From Cordilura impudica (taxonomy: Eukaryota; Arthropoda; Insecta; Diptera; Scathophagidae), in NCBI GenBank assembly GCA_963682025.1, contig OY821518.1, positions 237,190,152-237,254,151 on the forward strand: a stretch of DNA of 64,000 bases. Direction: 5' to 3'. Of the stretch, positions 11,480 to 22,390 are shown piece by piece. The notes beneath the pieces were generated by a model, which saw only the letters and a list, made by a program, of their open reading frames with translations, searched no databases and was not told the DNA's origin. How positions within the stretch are numbered: the first letter of the stretch is position 1; the number at the start of each line of letters is the position of its first letter. A program made the position numbers and the translations under genes.

Positions 11480-11790
11480 CAAAATTATTTAACAATTTCA
11501 ACAAAATCCGATTAAGTCCAACAAAAAGTCCAAGGGCTGCCGTCGAACTGTTTCCAATTTTATTAGAAAGTATCAAGAGAATTTGACCATTAATAGGAAA
11601 CTTGGTTCGCGAATAATGGAGGGTCACATGATGTTTGTAAGTCCAAGAGTATAGAGAGCATAATAAAAACGCTCCCAACACATCCGGTAGAAAAGCAGCC
11701 CGGTTAGCTATGCTCAGCGCTCGGACTATTTTGTGCGAAAAGTTAAACCCAATGCAGATTTTAAAATATACAAATATACAGATAGGAACT
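11480..11790 (-). CDS. Candidate host exon, hydrophobic protein, unidentified
   Basis: The minus strand is open from 11897 to 11439, and good splice signals sit inside that frame: a pyrimidine-rich acceptor (TTTTTTTACAG, ending at 11791) and a donor (TTTTG then GTATGTAC, intron starting at 11479). The 311-nt exon would code for about 103 residues with hydrophobic segments (ICIFVYFKICIGFNF, AAFLPDVLGAFLLCSLYSW, AALGLFVGLNRILLKLLNNF) and a polar stretch (KHHVTLHYSRTKFPINGQ). I do not recognise the family; a multi-pass membrane protein is possible. The hAT element lies just upstream on this strand, within the putative preceding intron. No neighbouring exon was confirmed, so it may be a relic or chance ORF. 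Confidence 0.3.
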
Positions 11791-11894
11791 CTGTAAAAAA
11801 ATTTGGGGGCCAAAAATAGCGCAAAGAAATTGAAATCATGTTTCACAAAAAACACTTTTGCTGTATAAAGGACGACGGGCAGGAACCTGCGCCG

Positions 11895-14800
11895 CACAGT
11901 GGCTGAAAATCATTTTTCATTGGCCAAAATTCTGTAACTTTTGAACCGATCAAAATATTTTAGTACTGTTTTTTTTAATAGATAGATAGATAGTTGATCT
12001 TGACTCAGTGTGAATTTCATTTAAATTGATTGAGTACTTTTTAAGGAATTCTAGGTCAAAGTTTAACTTTTGATTTTTTTTAACTTTTAGCGTGATATAT
12101 GTTTTTTTTTATTTATTTTTATTTATTAGAAAGTGTCATATTTGGAGTTAAATAATTATTATAAACATTTTTTGTAATAATGAAATTTTTTTAATGCTTA
12201 CACTCAAAAAAATTTTTACACTCAAAAAAATTTTTACACGCAACAAAATAGTAAAATTCACTAGAAATTTAACTAGTATTACTAAAAAATTAAAAATGTT
12301 TGCTATCAAATTTGCAATTTGCTTACACTCAAGGAATATTATTATTACTACAGAAAAATTTATTAGTGTTTGCTGCCTAATTTGTTACACTAGCTAAATA
12401 AATCTGCTAAACATTAGCGCAATGATTCTAATTTTTTTTTTAATTTTGATATGAAAATATGGGTTCTTATTTTTTGAATCTTTCTTATCTATTAAAACAT
12501 TGCATTCATATGTGGGAAACCTTTTAAGAATAAAAACTGCAATAGATTTAAATAGCATTTGTAACAATGGTAGGTTCTGTTTATTATTATTTTTTACTAA
12601 TACTATGTTTTTCGTACTTAAATAACAATGAAAGGCAATTATAATTATTATTCATTAGACTAAAATATTGATTGCAAATATTCCATATTTTGTTCTGTGC
12701 TATTTCTGTTCTTTAGTAGTTTTTTGGCTTCTTCATCTAAATCCCGATGTTCCACTTTCCATTGATTTCGAATACTGGAGATGAACGGATCTGACGTTGC
12801 CAATAATATATTAAATAGATCTTCATTTGTGGAATTTCGTGACATTTTTCTAGTATTGTGCTGTCTATAAAATCTGTAATCCTTGTTCCTTTTTTCCTCC
12901 TCTGATAGATCTCCAAGTGGCACCAAATGATATTTAATGACATCTTCTCCATGATAAAGGATTTTGTGGACTGTTGCAGACATATTTCTCCATGGGTAGT
13001 TGGTTGTATATATTTTTGCAGTTTCCTTAGCATAATCTCCAAATTTTCTAGAGTCAATTTCTTCATTGCACGCAAGTACTTCTAGGATTATTTTAAATCT
13101 GAAAATAAGGTTTAAATCCACTCCTGTTATTTCAGATGCTGTTTCTGGATCTGAAAAGAATCTTCTTGCGGTATTGCCATCATTTGTATTGCCTGACCCT
13201 TGTTTTGGCTGATCTATAATCAATCCAAATTTGCGATATTCATCTTGAACATGTTTCTTTTTTGAACTTCTTAACTCTTTGTTGGTTTCGTTGTTTCTTA
13301 TTGATCCTGAAGGCCCGAAATCCAAATCATAACTGATTTTTAGTATGTGTTCCATAAGTCGTATTCTTGCATGTAGTGGTGATAATCCAAATTCGAAGGC
13401 ATCGGTATTATCGAATGATTTTGTCGGGACTTGGTTTAATTGGCTTGATGTTGCTTGGCATATAATGCAGCTGGATGCAGCCTTCGTGTTAGTCAAAGCC
13501 TGACCTACTTTTCCATCTATCATTGTCAGCACTAATTGGTAGCTTACTTCAATTTGCTGCCCATCTAACTGTAATTGTAATGGCTGTAGTGTTGCTATTT
13601 GGGCCTTGATATCACTAACTTCTTTGTTAATGGCATCATGACTTTCTTTTTTGAATTCAAATTTGATTGGCCTGCAGTATTTCGTAGAAGATGGTGTCTC
13701 ATTTTTCCAAATATCCATTGTTTGCGTTGTACTACTCGAAGGCTCCGAATCTTCCAAAATCTTTTTCAATCGCAATAGTACAAATGATACCATGAACATA
13801 TCTGAGTCCGAAATATTTTCACATACAACTTGTTTGTATTGTTTTTGTCCCGAAGAACCATCACATCCCCATTTACAAAATAGAATTAACTTTGTGTTTC
13901 CATATTTCTTTAACTCAGTTCCTGTTATTGATTGTAGCAAGCGTTTGGCTGTGTGATCAAGTAAAGATTGTAGTTGTACTTCTGCCGAAATTGGTGTGAT
14001 TGTAATAGTGTCCTTTGATGGCAAACAGTCTATTTTAGCAGCTGTTATGTGATGATATGCTGGATACATATTTGAGCCTTTTTCAATCGCACGCAATCTG
14101 AGCTGAATATATTGGTGTTTTGTTAATTTCAAATCCAGAAATAATGCTAATGCCTCCTCATTTGTGAACTGTTTTGCATCGCTCGGAGTTGGTATACTTT
14201 TAAGAATTCGCTTTGTTCTCACTGGACTAGCATTACAAGTTTTTTCAATGATATCCACTTTTGTTAATTGGTTTTGTGCTCGTAATTGATGTAGAAAAGA
14301 TTCTTTTATATTTGTAGAACCAATTTCCTCGTTAAAATTTTTAAGTTTCCGCCTCTTAGATCTATCGCTGCAGTTGTCCAATGATTTGCGTGGTCTTCCA
14401 GCCTTATCTAGCTTTGCTGTTTCTCCACCAACATTAAGTTGGCCTTCTAACCAGTTTGCACTTTTATTATAAAACTTTTGTTTACAGTAGTTAACTTCTT
14501 TCAATCGTTTTTTTAGTACTTTGACGAAATTAGATAATTGCTCTTGTATTTCGGTACTAGACGAATTTAAGTTTAATTTTATTTTAACGTAACTAAGAAC
14601 ATCTTCCTGGTTTTTGTTTCGAAAATACTCTTCGGCCAGTTCTTTATAACTAAAGTTCTCCATATTTTTCTCAATATTTTTATTTGCGTCTGTTATCACT
14701 TTTTTATCACTTTTTATCACTTGCGAATATACGTCCGTACACTTGAAGTATTAACTTATTATTGAGTAATCCCTTATAGAATCCGTCATTTTATACATTT

Positions 14801-15736
14801 TTAGGTACATGTTATTCACACATTGATCTTTAATTTCATAGCAGGTAGTACTTAAATTGAACAAAACTGCACTTGTTATCCAGACTTCAATATCAGGTAA
14901 AACTAATTAGTTTCTCGCCAATATGGGGTGGTTTTTTATCTTTAGTGGTTTAGTGCCGCGATTATTGACAAACTTATAAAATTGTTTATGACTTTGGTTG
15001 ACCCTTAAATTTGACAACAGGTAAATTAAGAAAGAGATCATTTGTTTACTGTAGAACCTATTGTGATCATTTTATGACTTATTTTTTTGCTGATCAAAAC
15101 AAAGCCAATAAACCCTTTCGCAGGTATTTTATTTAATTATTTTACTTTTACGTAGTCTAAAGTAAAAAAACAAAATTTTTTTTAGAGTAATTTTTTTTAG
15201 AGTAATTTCATTAAAATGAAAAAAGTGTTCTACCGGGGGCTCGTGGGGGGTGCAAAAGTATATATAGGGTTAAACAGGATACATTCGCCTTTCTCCGGGT
15301 GGTATACGTTTCTTGTTCCCTTACTTCCTTTAGAAGTTCTATTCCACTAAAGTTTAAATTTGAGAAAAATATAGTGGTTTCATAAATATTTCATAACGCC
15401 CCTAATATCAAACGTTAGAACTGTGACTACTTACAAAAACTAAAGACTATAATCCTACTAACATTATAAAAAAGACCGCAGGCCAATATCGATGATAGCT
15501 TGCGAGTAGTAACCATTTATTTTTGATAAAAAACAAAAAAAAACACCTTTTGCTGAATTAAAAAAAACAGTTGAGTTTGACAGCATGCCACGCCCACAAT
15601 TATCAATAGTTTAACCTAATTTTTTGGCTACCTTAATCTGGATATATAAGCTACAAAAAGGAGTAAAAATTTTAAAAATCGATGACAAAAAAAAATTTGA
15701 CTTTTGGCCAATGAAATCAAAATTTGAGCCACAGTG
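11895..15736 (-). mobile_element. Transib transposon, apparently full-length
   Basis: Left end CACAGTGGCTG; right end read inward CACTGTGGCTC. Both continue to CATTGGCCAAAA, which places a CAAAA block exactly 23 bp after the CAC(A/T)GTG heptamer at each end. The flanks carry a perfect 5-bp duplication CGCCG (11890-11894 and 15737-15741); GC-rich 5-bp duplications of the CGNCG type are characteristic of Transib. It landed in the last bases of the hAT left TIR. The single 686-codon transposase gene is open. Non-coding arms are AT-rich; the left one has a TTACACTCAAAAAAATTT tandem repeat near 12200-12240. Confidence 0.92.
12660..14720 (-). CDS. Transib transposase (RAG1-core-like), intact 686 aa
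   Basis: This would cut and paste the surrounding Transib, acting in the nucleus on its CACWGTG ends. The frame is uninterrupted from Met at 14720. Landmarks parallel the vertebrate RAG1 core: D287 in KWGCDGSSGQ (RAG1 ESCDGMGD), a C418-x2-C421 pair in SSCIICQ (RAG1 CTLC), GNTARRFF at 515-522 (RAG1 GNFARKL), H585-x4-H590 in VHKILYH (RAG1 FHKTLAH, the other zinc ligands), and a glutamate among 607-609 in GDLSEEEKRNKDYRFYR (RAG1 ASEGNE-GNK-FRRFR). D402 in TMIDGK is a candidate second catalytic aspartate. The N-terminus is lysine-rich (GRPRKS, SKRRKLK), a likely nuclear signal. No intron is needed. Length is usual for the family. Activity is inferred, not shown. Confidence 0.9.
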   Translation of the reverse strand: MIKSDKKVITDANKNIEKNMENFSYKELAEEYFRNKNQEDVLSYVKIKLNLNSSSTEIQEQLSNFVKVLKKRLKEVNYCKQKFYNKSANWLEGQLNVGGETAKLDKAGRPRKSLDNCSDRSKRRKLKNFNEEIGSTNIKESFLHQLRAQNQLTKVDIIEKTCNASPVRTKRILKSIPTPSDAKQFTNEEALALFLDLKLTKHQYIQLRLRAIEKGSNMYPAYHHITAAKIDCLPSKDTITITPISAEVQLQSLLDHTAKRLLQSITGTELKKYGNTKLILFCKWGCDGSSGQKQYKQVVCENISDSDMFMVSFVLLRLKKILEDSEPSSSTTQTMDIWKNETPSSTKYCRPIKFEFKKESHDAINKEVSDIKAQIATLQPLQLQLDGQQIEVSYQLVLTMIDGKVGQALTNTKAASSCIICQATSSQLNQVPTKSFDNTDAFEFGLSPLHARIRLMEHILKISYDLDFGPSGSIRNNETNKELRSSKKKHVQDEYRKFGLIIDQPKQGSGNTNDGNTARRFFSDPETASEITGVDLNLIFRFKIILEVLACNEEIDSRKFGDYAKETAKIYTTNYPWRNMSATVHKILYHGEDVIKYHLVPLGDLSEEEKRNKDYRFYRQHNTRKMSRNSTNEDLFNILLATSDPFISSIRNQWKVEHRDLDEEAKKLLKNRNSTEQNMEYLQSIF

Positions 15737-15838
15737 CGCCGTCTGTTTTAATCGTCGGCGGCGGCTCAATAACGGCTCAAAAATCCGCTTAGCCGGCTAA
15801 AATTGAATTTAAAAAAAAATCGTTTAATTGTATAGAGA

Positions 15839-17830
15839 TCAGTCTTTTATTATTTTATTAACCAATTCATAATTGTCGTGAATAAAAAAAACCCGTTTTA
15901 TTGTCAATGGATTTAAATTTGATCGTTTTGATGTTACTAGTGAACCTGCTCTAGAAAACGCTTCCTCAAACGATGCACTCGTTGATGGTAAACTTAAAAT
16001 AGATGCAGCTAGTTTTGCAACTTTGGGGTACTCCTTAAAAATAGTTAAGTTTTATTTAGTATTGTGACCGACTAAATTAGTTTATAAACATATACCTTTT
16101 CATTATTTTTCCACCAGTTAAAAGTGTATGGATGGTCATAAGATGCTGCCAAGTTTTTTGCAACCTCCTTTACATTACTTGTCTTTTTACTCTATTTGAT
16201 GAGCATGGCATTTCTGGAACCTCTACATTTACTTTCTCTTGAGGAATTTGAAATTTCTATATTTCTGACAAAATAAGTTGTTTTCGGGAAATCCCTCCGT
16301 TAGGATCATCATATGTCAGCTCATCATACAGATCCATGGAGTTGTTCGTCGGAATTTTTTTTAACCACTTATCCAACCTTGTCCAATTTTTTTGCACTGG
16401 ATCTAGAAGTGCCGCAACAAGGTGGAATTTTATATATTTTGAATCTTTTTGAAAAATTATCGATAGCAAAATTATACATATGTATGCTCTCTTCCATACA
16501 CACTTGTGTCCATTTTTTCAGAAGAACATCATTAAATACTATGTTGCAACTTATAGTTGGATATTTGCGTCCTTGCAAATGCTTAGTAGCATCCTCAAAA
16601 ATCTTTAGAAATCCCAAAAATTCCGCCATCGTAATTTTTTCTATATGGTTAAGGGCTAATTGCGTTTTTCCCATCTCAAGTGATATTAATTACTTTTTGG
16701 TTCTGAGAGAAGCTTTTAAATATGTAACATGGAGTATTCCATCTGGTGTCGTTGGAATTTTTACGTGTTCCGAAGGACGCATTTATTGTTATGGTATCAT
16801 CGATTATTTCATTAAAATATTGATACTGATTATCAACTTCTATGGTTTTTAATATATCCGTCGCTTCACTTAAAATGTTAAATATTTCTTCGTTTTTTGT
16901 TTTTTGAATTTTAATGATCAGTGTTGTAATTTAATTTTAATTTATTGGCAGTATTGTTAAAAACAGTGAATCGTGGGTTCTGTAAAATATCGTGCACAAT
17001 AAATCTGTGTAGACGGTGGACGGAGCATCCTAGTCTTTTCATTTTGTTAACCTTAATTCCAGCAACGATGTTAGATCCGCCATCACTCACGACAACAATA
17101 TTTTTATTTTTAATTCCGAAGAACTCCAACGTATCGATAATATTTTGGGAAATGGCATGTTTATTGTGAGGATACGGAAATAGCTCGGTTTTTAGCGATA
17201 TGAAAACTGTTTCAAAATTATGGCAAAAATGAATTCTCATGTTTAGGTATCCACGTCGTTTGTATGAGTCCGTCCACATGTCGAGCACCAGTTATATATT
17301 TGCCGGGCTATTGTCTATAATGAATTTTTTAATAGCAGTTTCATATGTTTTATATGTCTTCCAGGGCGGAACGACTGAGTGTCGTGGCTGCTGGCATTTA
17401 GATATTAGGCTTTATTGCCTTAACGTAGACGATGAAACCCGGCTGCTCTACCATATTAAAAGGTCGCAAATCTCTGCAGCATATCTATCATTACGAGCAT
17501 TCGGGCATTTGCGAACTTCTGTGTTTCTGGTCTATTCAATAAATCACTTTTTTGGTTTTATTAATGTTCGATTCTGCCATTTTGGAACTACATTAACAGA
17601 ATGAGAATTTCGCAGATGATTAATTAGATTTGAAGTTGAAGTGAATGTGCCAAATATGAAATTATTTTTCTTCTTAAAACTGATCTTTTTTAAAATAAAT
17701 TTAAGACGCTTGACATTAAACGGTTACTATTAAAAAAATCTATTAAATTTATGAAATCACTTATCCCTTCAAACGCATAGGTATGTCTTCAAAACAAAGT
17801 TGACATATATAATATTTTTTTAAAATTACT
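15839..17830 (-). pseudogene. hAT transposase relic
   Basis: On the minus strand the order is a zinc-finger-like start (YICQLCFEDI near 17790, later NHLRNSHSV near 17610), DLRPFNMVEQPGFI near 17450, MLDMWTDSYKRRGYLNMRIHF (17288), VVVSDGGSNIVAGI, TRWNTPC near 16740, AEFLGFLKIFEDATKHLQG, LVAALLDPVQKNW, and the C-terminal dimerisation block PKVAKLAASILSLPSTSASF, continuing EEAFSRAGSLV, near 16000. The stop is at 15841-15839. Between WWKNNEK and EYPKVAK there is a GT-AG intron of about 70 bp. Stops and frameshifts break the frame between blocks, so it is inactive. It belongs to the hAT element whose ends lie at 11880 and 22067. Confidence 0.8.
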
Positions 17831-18017
17831 TTGTTGGCCAAAGAAGCTCCAAACTGGAGAGCCTCCAGCGGTCTTTTTTATTAAAGTGATTTTGGTGTTT
17901 TTCTTAACATTTCCTTTTTTTTTGTAAAATATCTTCATAGCGCTGTATATCACTGTCCAGATTATTTAACTCTATGGCAGTATCAGAATCAGAATCTAAA
18001 TCTTCTTCGACTTGAAT

Positions 18018-20960
18018 ATTTTTATACCCTCCACTCCAGTGTGCAGAGGGTATATATAAATTTGTCATTCCGTTTGTAATAATTAGAAAAAAAATTTTGG
18101 ACCCCATAAAATATATATATTTGTGATCCTTATAACAACCGGAGTTGATATAGCGATGTCCGTCTGTCCGTCTGTCCGTCTGTCCGTCTGTGGAAATCAC
18201 GATGGCGGCATCAATCGGGCAGCTAGGGTGCTCGCTGACATAAAGAATGATTCATTAGCATCCTGAGAAGTTTGGTATTTAAAACCGTCCAAATCGGTCG
18301 ATTGGGGCCCGAGATTTGAATGAAGAACTAAAAAAAGTCTTGAAAAAATATAGTTTTTTATGTTGTTCTTGTCACGATCACGCCCTCAATAGGACAGCTA
18401 GGGTGATCATGTGTTGTTTTTGTGGTCTTTGTGGTAATAATATAATAAAAACTAACCCTTTGTACATTTTTTTATCAACTGTGGTAGAAAAATTGAAAAG
18501 TTTCCATTGTTTTGGCATCACTAAAAAAATTTACTAGATCATTTCTGTCATTGCCAGAAGCCTGCCTGCAAAGTTTCAGATCGATTGGGTCACGGGAAAG
18601 GGGTTAAAATCGATCCAAAAATTTTTCGACGAGCAGACACTACGAGTTAATATAAAGGGAGTAAAAATTCACCAGCATCTAAAGCAAATAATGCTAAAAT
18701 ACCTAGTTGTTAATAAAAAGAAAACAATGTAAATTTAGCAAAAAAAAATTTTATGTATACATTTATTTACAGAGAAAAACACAAAAATAACGTTTGATGT
18801 TGTATTTTTTGTGTGTAATATTTATATACACATACATGAACATATTAAATAATACAAATAATATACATATATTATATATATGTATATATATTATTATATT
18901 ATATATATTATTATATATATATATATATTATATATATGTTTATCCATAACAACTGCATGTTAGAAATAAATCGGTATATTATTTTATTTACATAAAATTC
19001 TGCAATATTTTGTTGTGGGGAAAATACATTTCTTTTGCATTAACAGAGTGTCACTTCATTTAGCTCAGCGTGACTATGCCACAATAGATGGCCCCACAAT
19101 TTTTGTTTGTTCTAATTAGCTTTGCAATAGTTATTTCTATTTTAACATGAATGTTGATATTTTCAACTAGATATCATACAGAACAATGTTAAGAGTATAC
19201 ACGAGCTGGTCTTTTATTTCAAACGTTTTTTCATTATTTTTTACAAATATGAACATAAGTTTGGCATATTAACTTTTTGTTATCTTTACAAAATAGAGTT
19301 ACCGAGTTATCAATGAGTTTTTTGCTTTCAAAAAAGTTCTACATAGTTATATAGAATTATTATTCTGCTTTACCTACAAAATATCTGATTGCGATTACAT
19401 CTAATTTTTAAAAATTGTTTATAATTACTAAAGCATTATTATTCACATAAATACAAAATTGCACTTTTTAAATTTTCCATTCAAATTTTAGAAAATATCA
19501 ATTCTAAAAACTGGAATTAAAATTTCCAATTATAAATGAGAAAATATTAACTGAATTTCAGAAAATCTTATCAAAACGTCGGAAATAATAATTTTAAATT
19601 TAGAAGACATCAATTGCATCTTCAATAGATAAATTTTATTCGTTAAACACAAATTGAAATTCCCAAAAAAAAACACCAAATATGTTTACATTTAAAAAAT
19701 GTTTACATTAAAAAAAAAAATATTGGCATTCAAGAGAAATTAATAGCTTTTCAGTAACTTCTTTTAACGATTGTCGAATCGTTAAAAAAGAAAAGCAAAA
19801 TTATCAGTAAAATTTTTAAACGATATTCGCTATTGTTAAAGTCAGCTGTTGCTGTTATCTAAACGACAACCAGTTTTGTGTTGTTTATGCAATTGATAAA
19901 AACTTAAATTTTTAGGTTGAAATGTCGTCTTACATAAATAAAAATCATAAAATAGTGAAAATATTTTGCTTCTATTAAAAAACTTTTTTATATAAATAAA
20001 AAAAATTAAATAGCATATTCAATTCATTATTTCATTTTCAAATAAATTAACAGAAATATTAGTAAAAAAAATAGAGATATTAAACATAAACATAAAATCA
20101 TCCTGTCAAACACGAAGTAATTTGCATTTTTCTATTCTTCTTTGTGTTTTTCGCTTATTTTAACAGAGATGCCACTCGTTTACAATTTAAATAAATAGAA
20201 AAATAGATTTGTCAACTGTCGTTAAGATGTGTGTACATAGTGAATCACTTAATCCTCAGTGCAAACAACAATAGCTGTCGATGTATTTTGCAATTGTCGG
20301 ATCGTTGAAATTAACTGAATCACACTACAGAAAACATTAATTTAAATTCAATGAATTTTAGAAAACGTCAAATGATATTTAAGAATTGCGAACATAAAAA
20401 CTGTTACATAAATAAACGCAATTTGATGAGAATGTTATTTATATAGAAATTTTCAAAAATTTTTTTGGATAAAAATTTGAAGTTTTTCAGAAAATAAAGA
20501 TAACAAATTTTTTTATTTAAAATGTTTGGGACATTTGGTTTTTTGCGTTTGGCATCCCTAATTTGATTATTTATTATTATAAATTTATTCTCTATGTTTT
20601 CCAAATATGGCAATATTTTAATAAAAAAGTTGAGAGAGCTTTTTTTTGGTTATTATTTTGTTACTCCATCCGACCTATATGGCCGCAATGAAAAAATATT
20701 TCGTCAGTTAATTAGCACGATTTAATGCATATAGCCACCCTACACAACCATTACCTTTGCAATGGAGGTTAAGGCGAGCTATTTAATTAGCAAAAAACTA
20801 AATTAAAAGAGAAGTTATGTCATATAACCGGAAACGCATGCATATAGGAAACGCATGCATATATTTCCAATATTTTGTTTACATTTATTATCAATACTCA
20901 AACCGAGGTGGAGGGTATCAAAGATTCGGCACAGCCGAATTTAACACTCTTACTTGCTTT
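18018..20960 (+). mobile_element. INE-1/DINE-1-type element with expanded interior
   Basis: It begins TTTATACCCTCCACTCCAGTG with the inverted GTGCAGAGGGTATA, has a GTCTGTCCGTCTGTCC microsatellite at 18155-18190 followed by GTGGAAATCACGATGG, and ends GGTGGAGGGTATCAAAGATT, CGGCACAGCCGAATTTAAC. This is the classic fly INE-1/DINE-1 plan. The interior is unusually long because of further insertions: a Tc1-like scrap (CCATTGTTTTGGCATCAC, 18510), a TA microsatellite at 18840-18945 and a probable MITE at 19751-20321. It sits inside the hAT element. No ORF is credible. Confidence 0.75.
19751..20321. mobile_element. Probable ~570-bp MITE
   Basis: The left end CAGTAACTTCTTTTAACGAT and the right end (read inward, CAGTTAATTTCAACGATCCG) are imperfect inverted repeats, both leading into an AC(G)ATTGTCG/CGACAATTG motif. 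AT-rich inside, no ORF. No clear target duplication, so the superfamily is open. Confidence 0.4.
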
Positions 20961-21207
20961 TTTTTAAAGAGGTAATATTTGAGTTGTCTTGCATTTTGTT
21001 TGTTTCTTATTTAATGACAAAAGTACGTTTTTTTCTTTTTAAAAGTGAACCGTTCAATGTAGTAGTGCCCAGATTGTTAAAAAATAAAATACTTGAAAAG
21101 ATTACCAGACTACAATAATATAGCGGAGGGTTGGAAAAATAATAGTGAAACAAAAATAACATTATTATTCACAAAGTTCTAGTAATAGTTAATAATAAAC
21201 TAAAAAC

Positions 21208-21983
21208 AAGTAAGAAAGATATAGTCGGTCTAGACCGACTATACGATACCCTATACCATGCGTTTAGAGACCTTATCTCTTAGGCTCAACTAATTGGATA
21301 TAGAAAATAAGCATAAACCAATTTTGAGTGGCATTTTTATTAATTTTTTTGGCTGCAGATATGAAAAAGTTTATATCGGATGCTATGTCTATATGGGGAC
21401 TAGGTCGAAAAATGGACCGATCCTGGCCATGGTTGGTAAAGTCTCTTGTATTTTGCGAAAATATATACAAACAAAATTTGAGATGAATCAGTGCAATATA
21501 TTTGTTTTTGATAGATTTAAGTGAAGATCGGGAAGCAGCTCTATATGGGGCCTATGACTAATAGTTGTCCCACAGGGATCGTTTTTGGACTATTCATTAA
21601 TGGATGTAATAAACACATACAAACCCAATTTGACTAAGATCAATACGACTATTTGTTTCTTATGTCAATTATTGTCGATTTTATAGGGATCATTTGTATG
21701 GTTGCTAGGTCTGAACACGCACCGATTCCCACCATTTTCAATAGCGTTTATCCCACGGCCGATGAAAGCTTTTATACCAAATTTCATCAAAATATATTCA
21801 TATTTGCGACCTGCAGTTTGACTTACATGGACACACAAACGGACGGACGGACATTGTTAAATCAACTCTGATTCGATCGGTATAATTAAAGGTGGGTCTA
21901 GGTCAAATATTTTTGGTTGTTACAAACAGCAGCACAAAGTCATTATACCCAAACCACATAGTGATATAGGGTATAATAAGAAG
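21208..21983 (+). mobile_element. DINE-like element, copy 2 (full-length)
   Basis: Starts AACAAGTAAGAAAGATATAG and has the intact 24-bp palindrome at about 21220-21243 (TATAGTCGGTCT and its exact complement). It continues with GATACCCTATACCATGCG and a (CGGA)n core near 21838, and ends CCACATAGTGATATAGGGTATAAT. Inserted in the hAT element near its right end. Confidence 0.8.
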
Positions 21984-22089
21984 AAATATAAATAATTACT
22001 GTGGACACCTACCAAAAATTCGACGGCTCGGCTTAGCCGGCTTTGAACCATTCGGCGCAGGTCTCTGACGACGGGTCAACATTTTTGTA

Positions 22090-22390
22090 TTGCTAATACT
22101 CGAGGATATGTTGAAGATAAGTTTAGGATACAAAAGTAGACGAAATTTCCAAATAAGTTCCTAGTATGGCAAACAATATGCAGTTGCGGCAAAAGAAGCT
22201 TCTTGGGCTCCATAAATAACAAAATTTATATTAAGAAGTGAATGCAAAAAGGAGTCCTTCGTTTCATAAGGCAACATGATGTGTCCATATATGTTTGGTC
22301 CGCTTTGATACCCTGCCACTATGATAAAAAAAACTATTTAAGGAAGCAAATCCTCTAAACAGTCCGGAGGTTAGGCCAAAACTGTGTCAG
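22090..22390 (-). other. Minus-strand open segment, possible exon or relic
   Basis: Read on the minus strand from about 22378 there are 71 codons without a stop (GLTSGLFRGFASLNSFFIIV, later YGAQEASFAATAYCLPY), then one TAG and a further open run to the hAT duplication. An acceptor-like CTGACACAG lies just upstream, but it is also part of a repeat (compare 8290), so it is not good evidence. I do not recognise the peptide. It flanks the same hAT insertion as the candidate exon at 11480-11790, so both could be parts of one disrupted or large-intron gene. Confidence 0.2.

Larger units (their letters stand above)
11880..22067 (-). mobile_element. hAT transposon with exact 8-bp target duplication, containing nested insertions
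   Basis: The left end is CAGGAACCTGCGCCG (11880-11894); the right end read inward is CAGAGACCTGCGCCG (22067-22053), 13 of 15 identical. Outside them lies an exact 8-bp duplication, ACGACGGG, at 11872-11879 and 22068-22075. CAG-type ends and 8-bp duplications are hallmarks of hAT. A decayed hAT transposase gene lies at 15839-17830. Insertions inside are a Transib (11895-15736), an INE-1 (18018-20960) and a DINE copy (21208-21983); subtracting them leaves about 2.6 kb, a normal hAT length. Confidence 0.88.

Noticed and set aside
13651..13956. Plus-strand ORF of 101 codons within the Transib gene
   Set aside because: Antisense shadow of the transposase frame, as is the 112-codon minus-strand ORF at 12737.
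18840..18945. TA-rich palindromic tract as a replication origin or promoter
   Set aside because: It is a plain (TA)n microsatellite within an INE-1 element; nothing specific supports a function.
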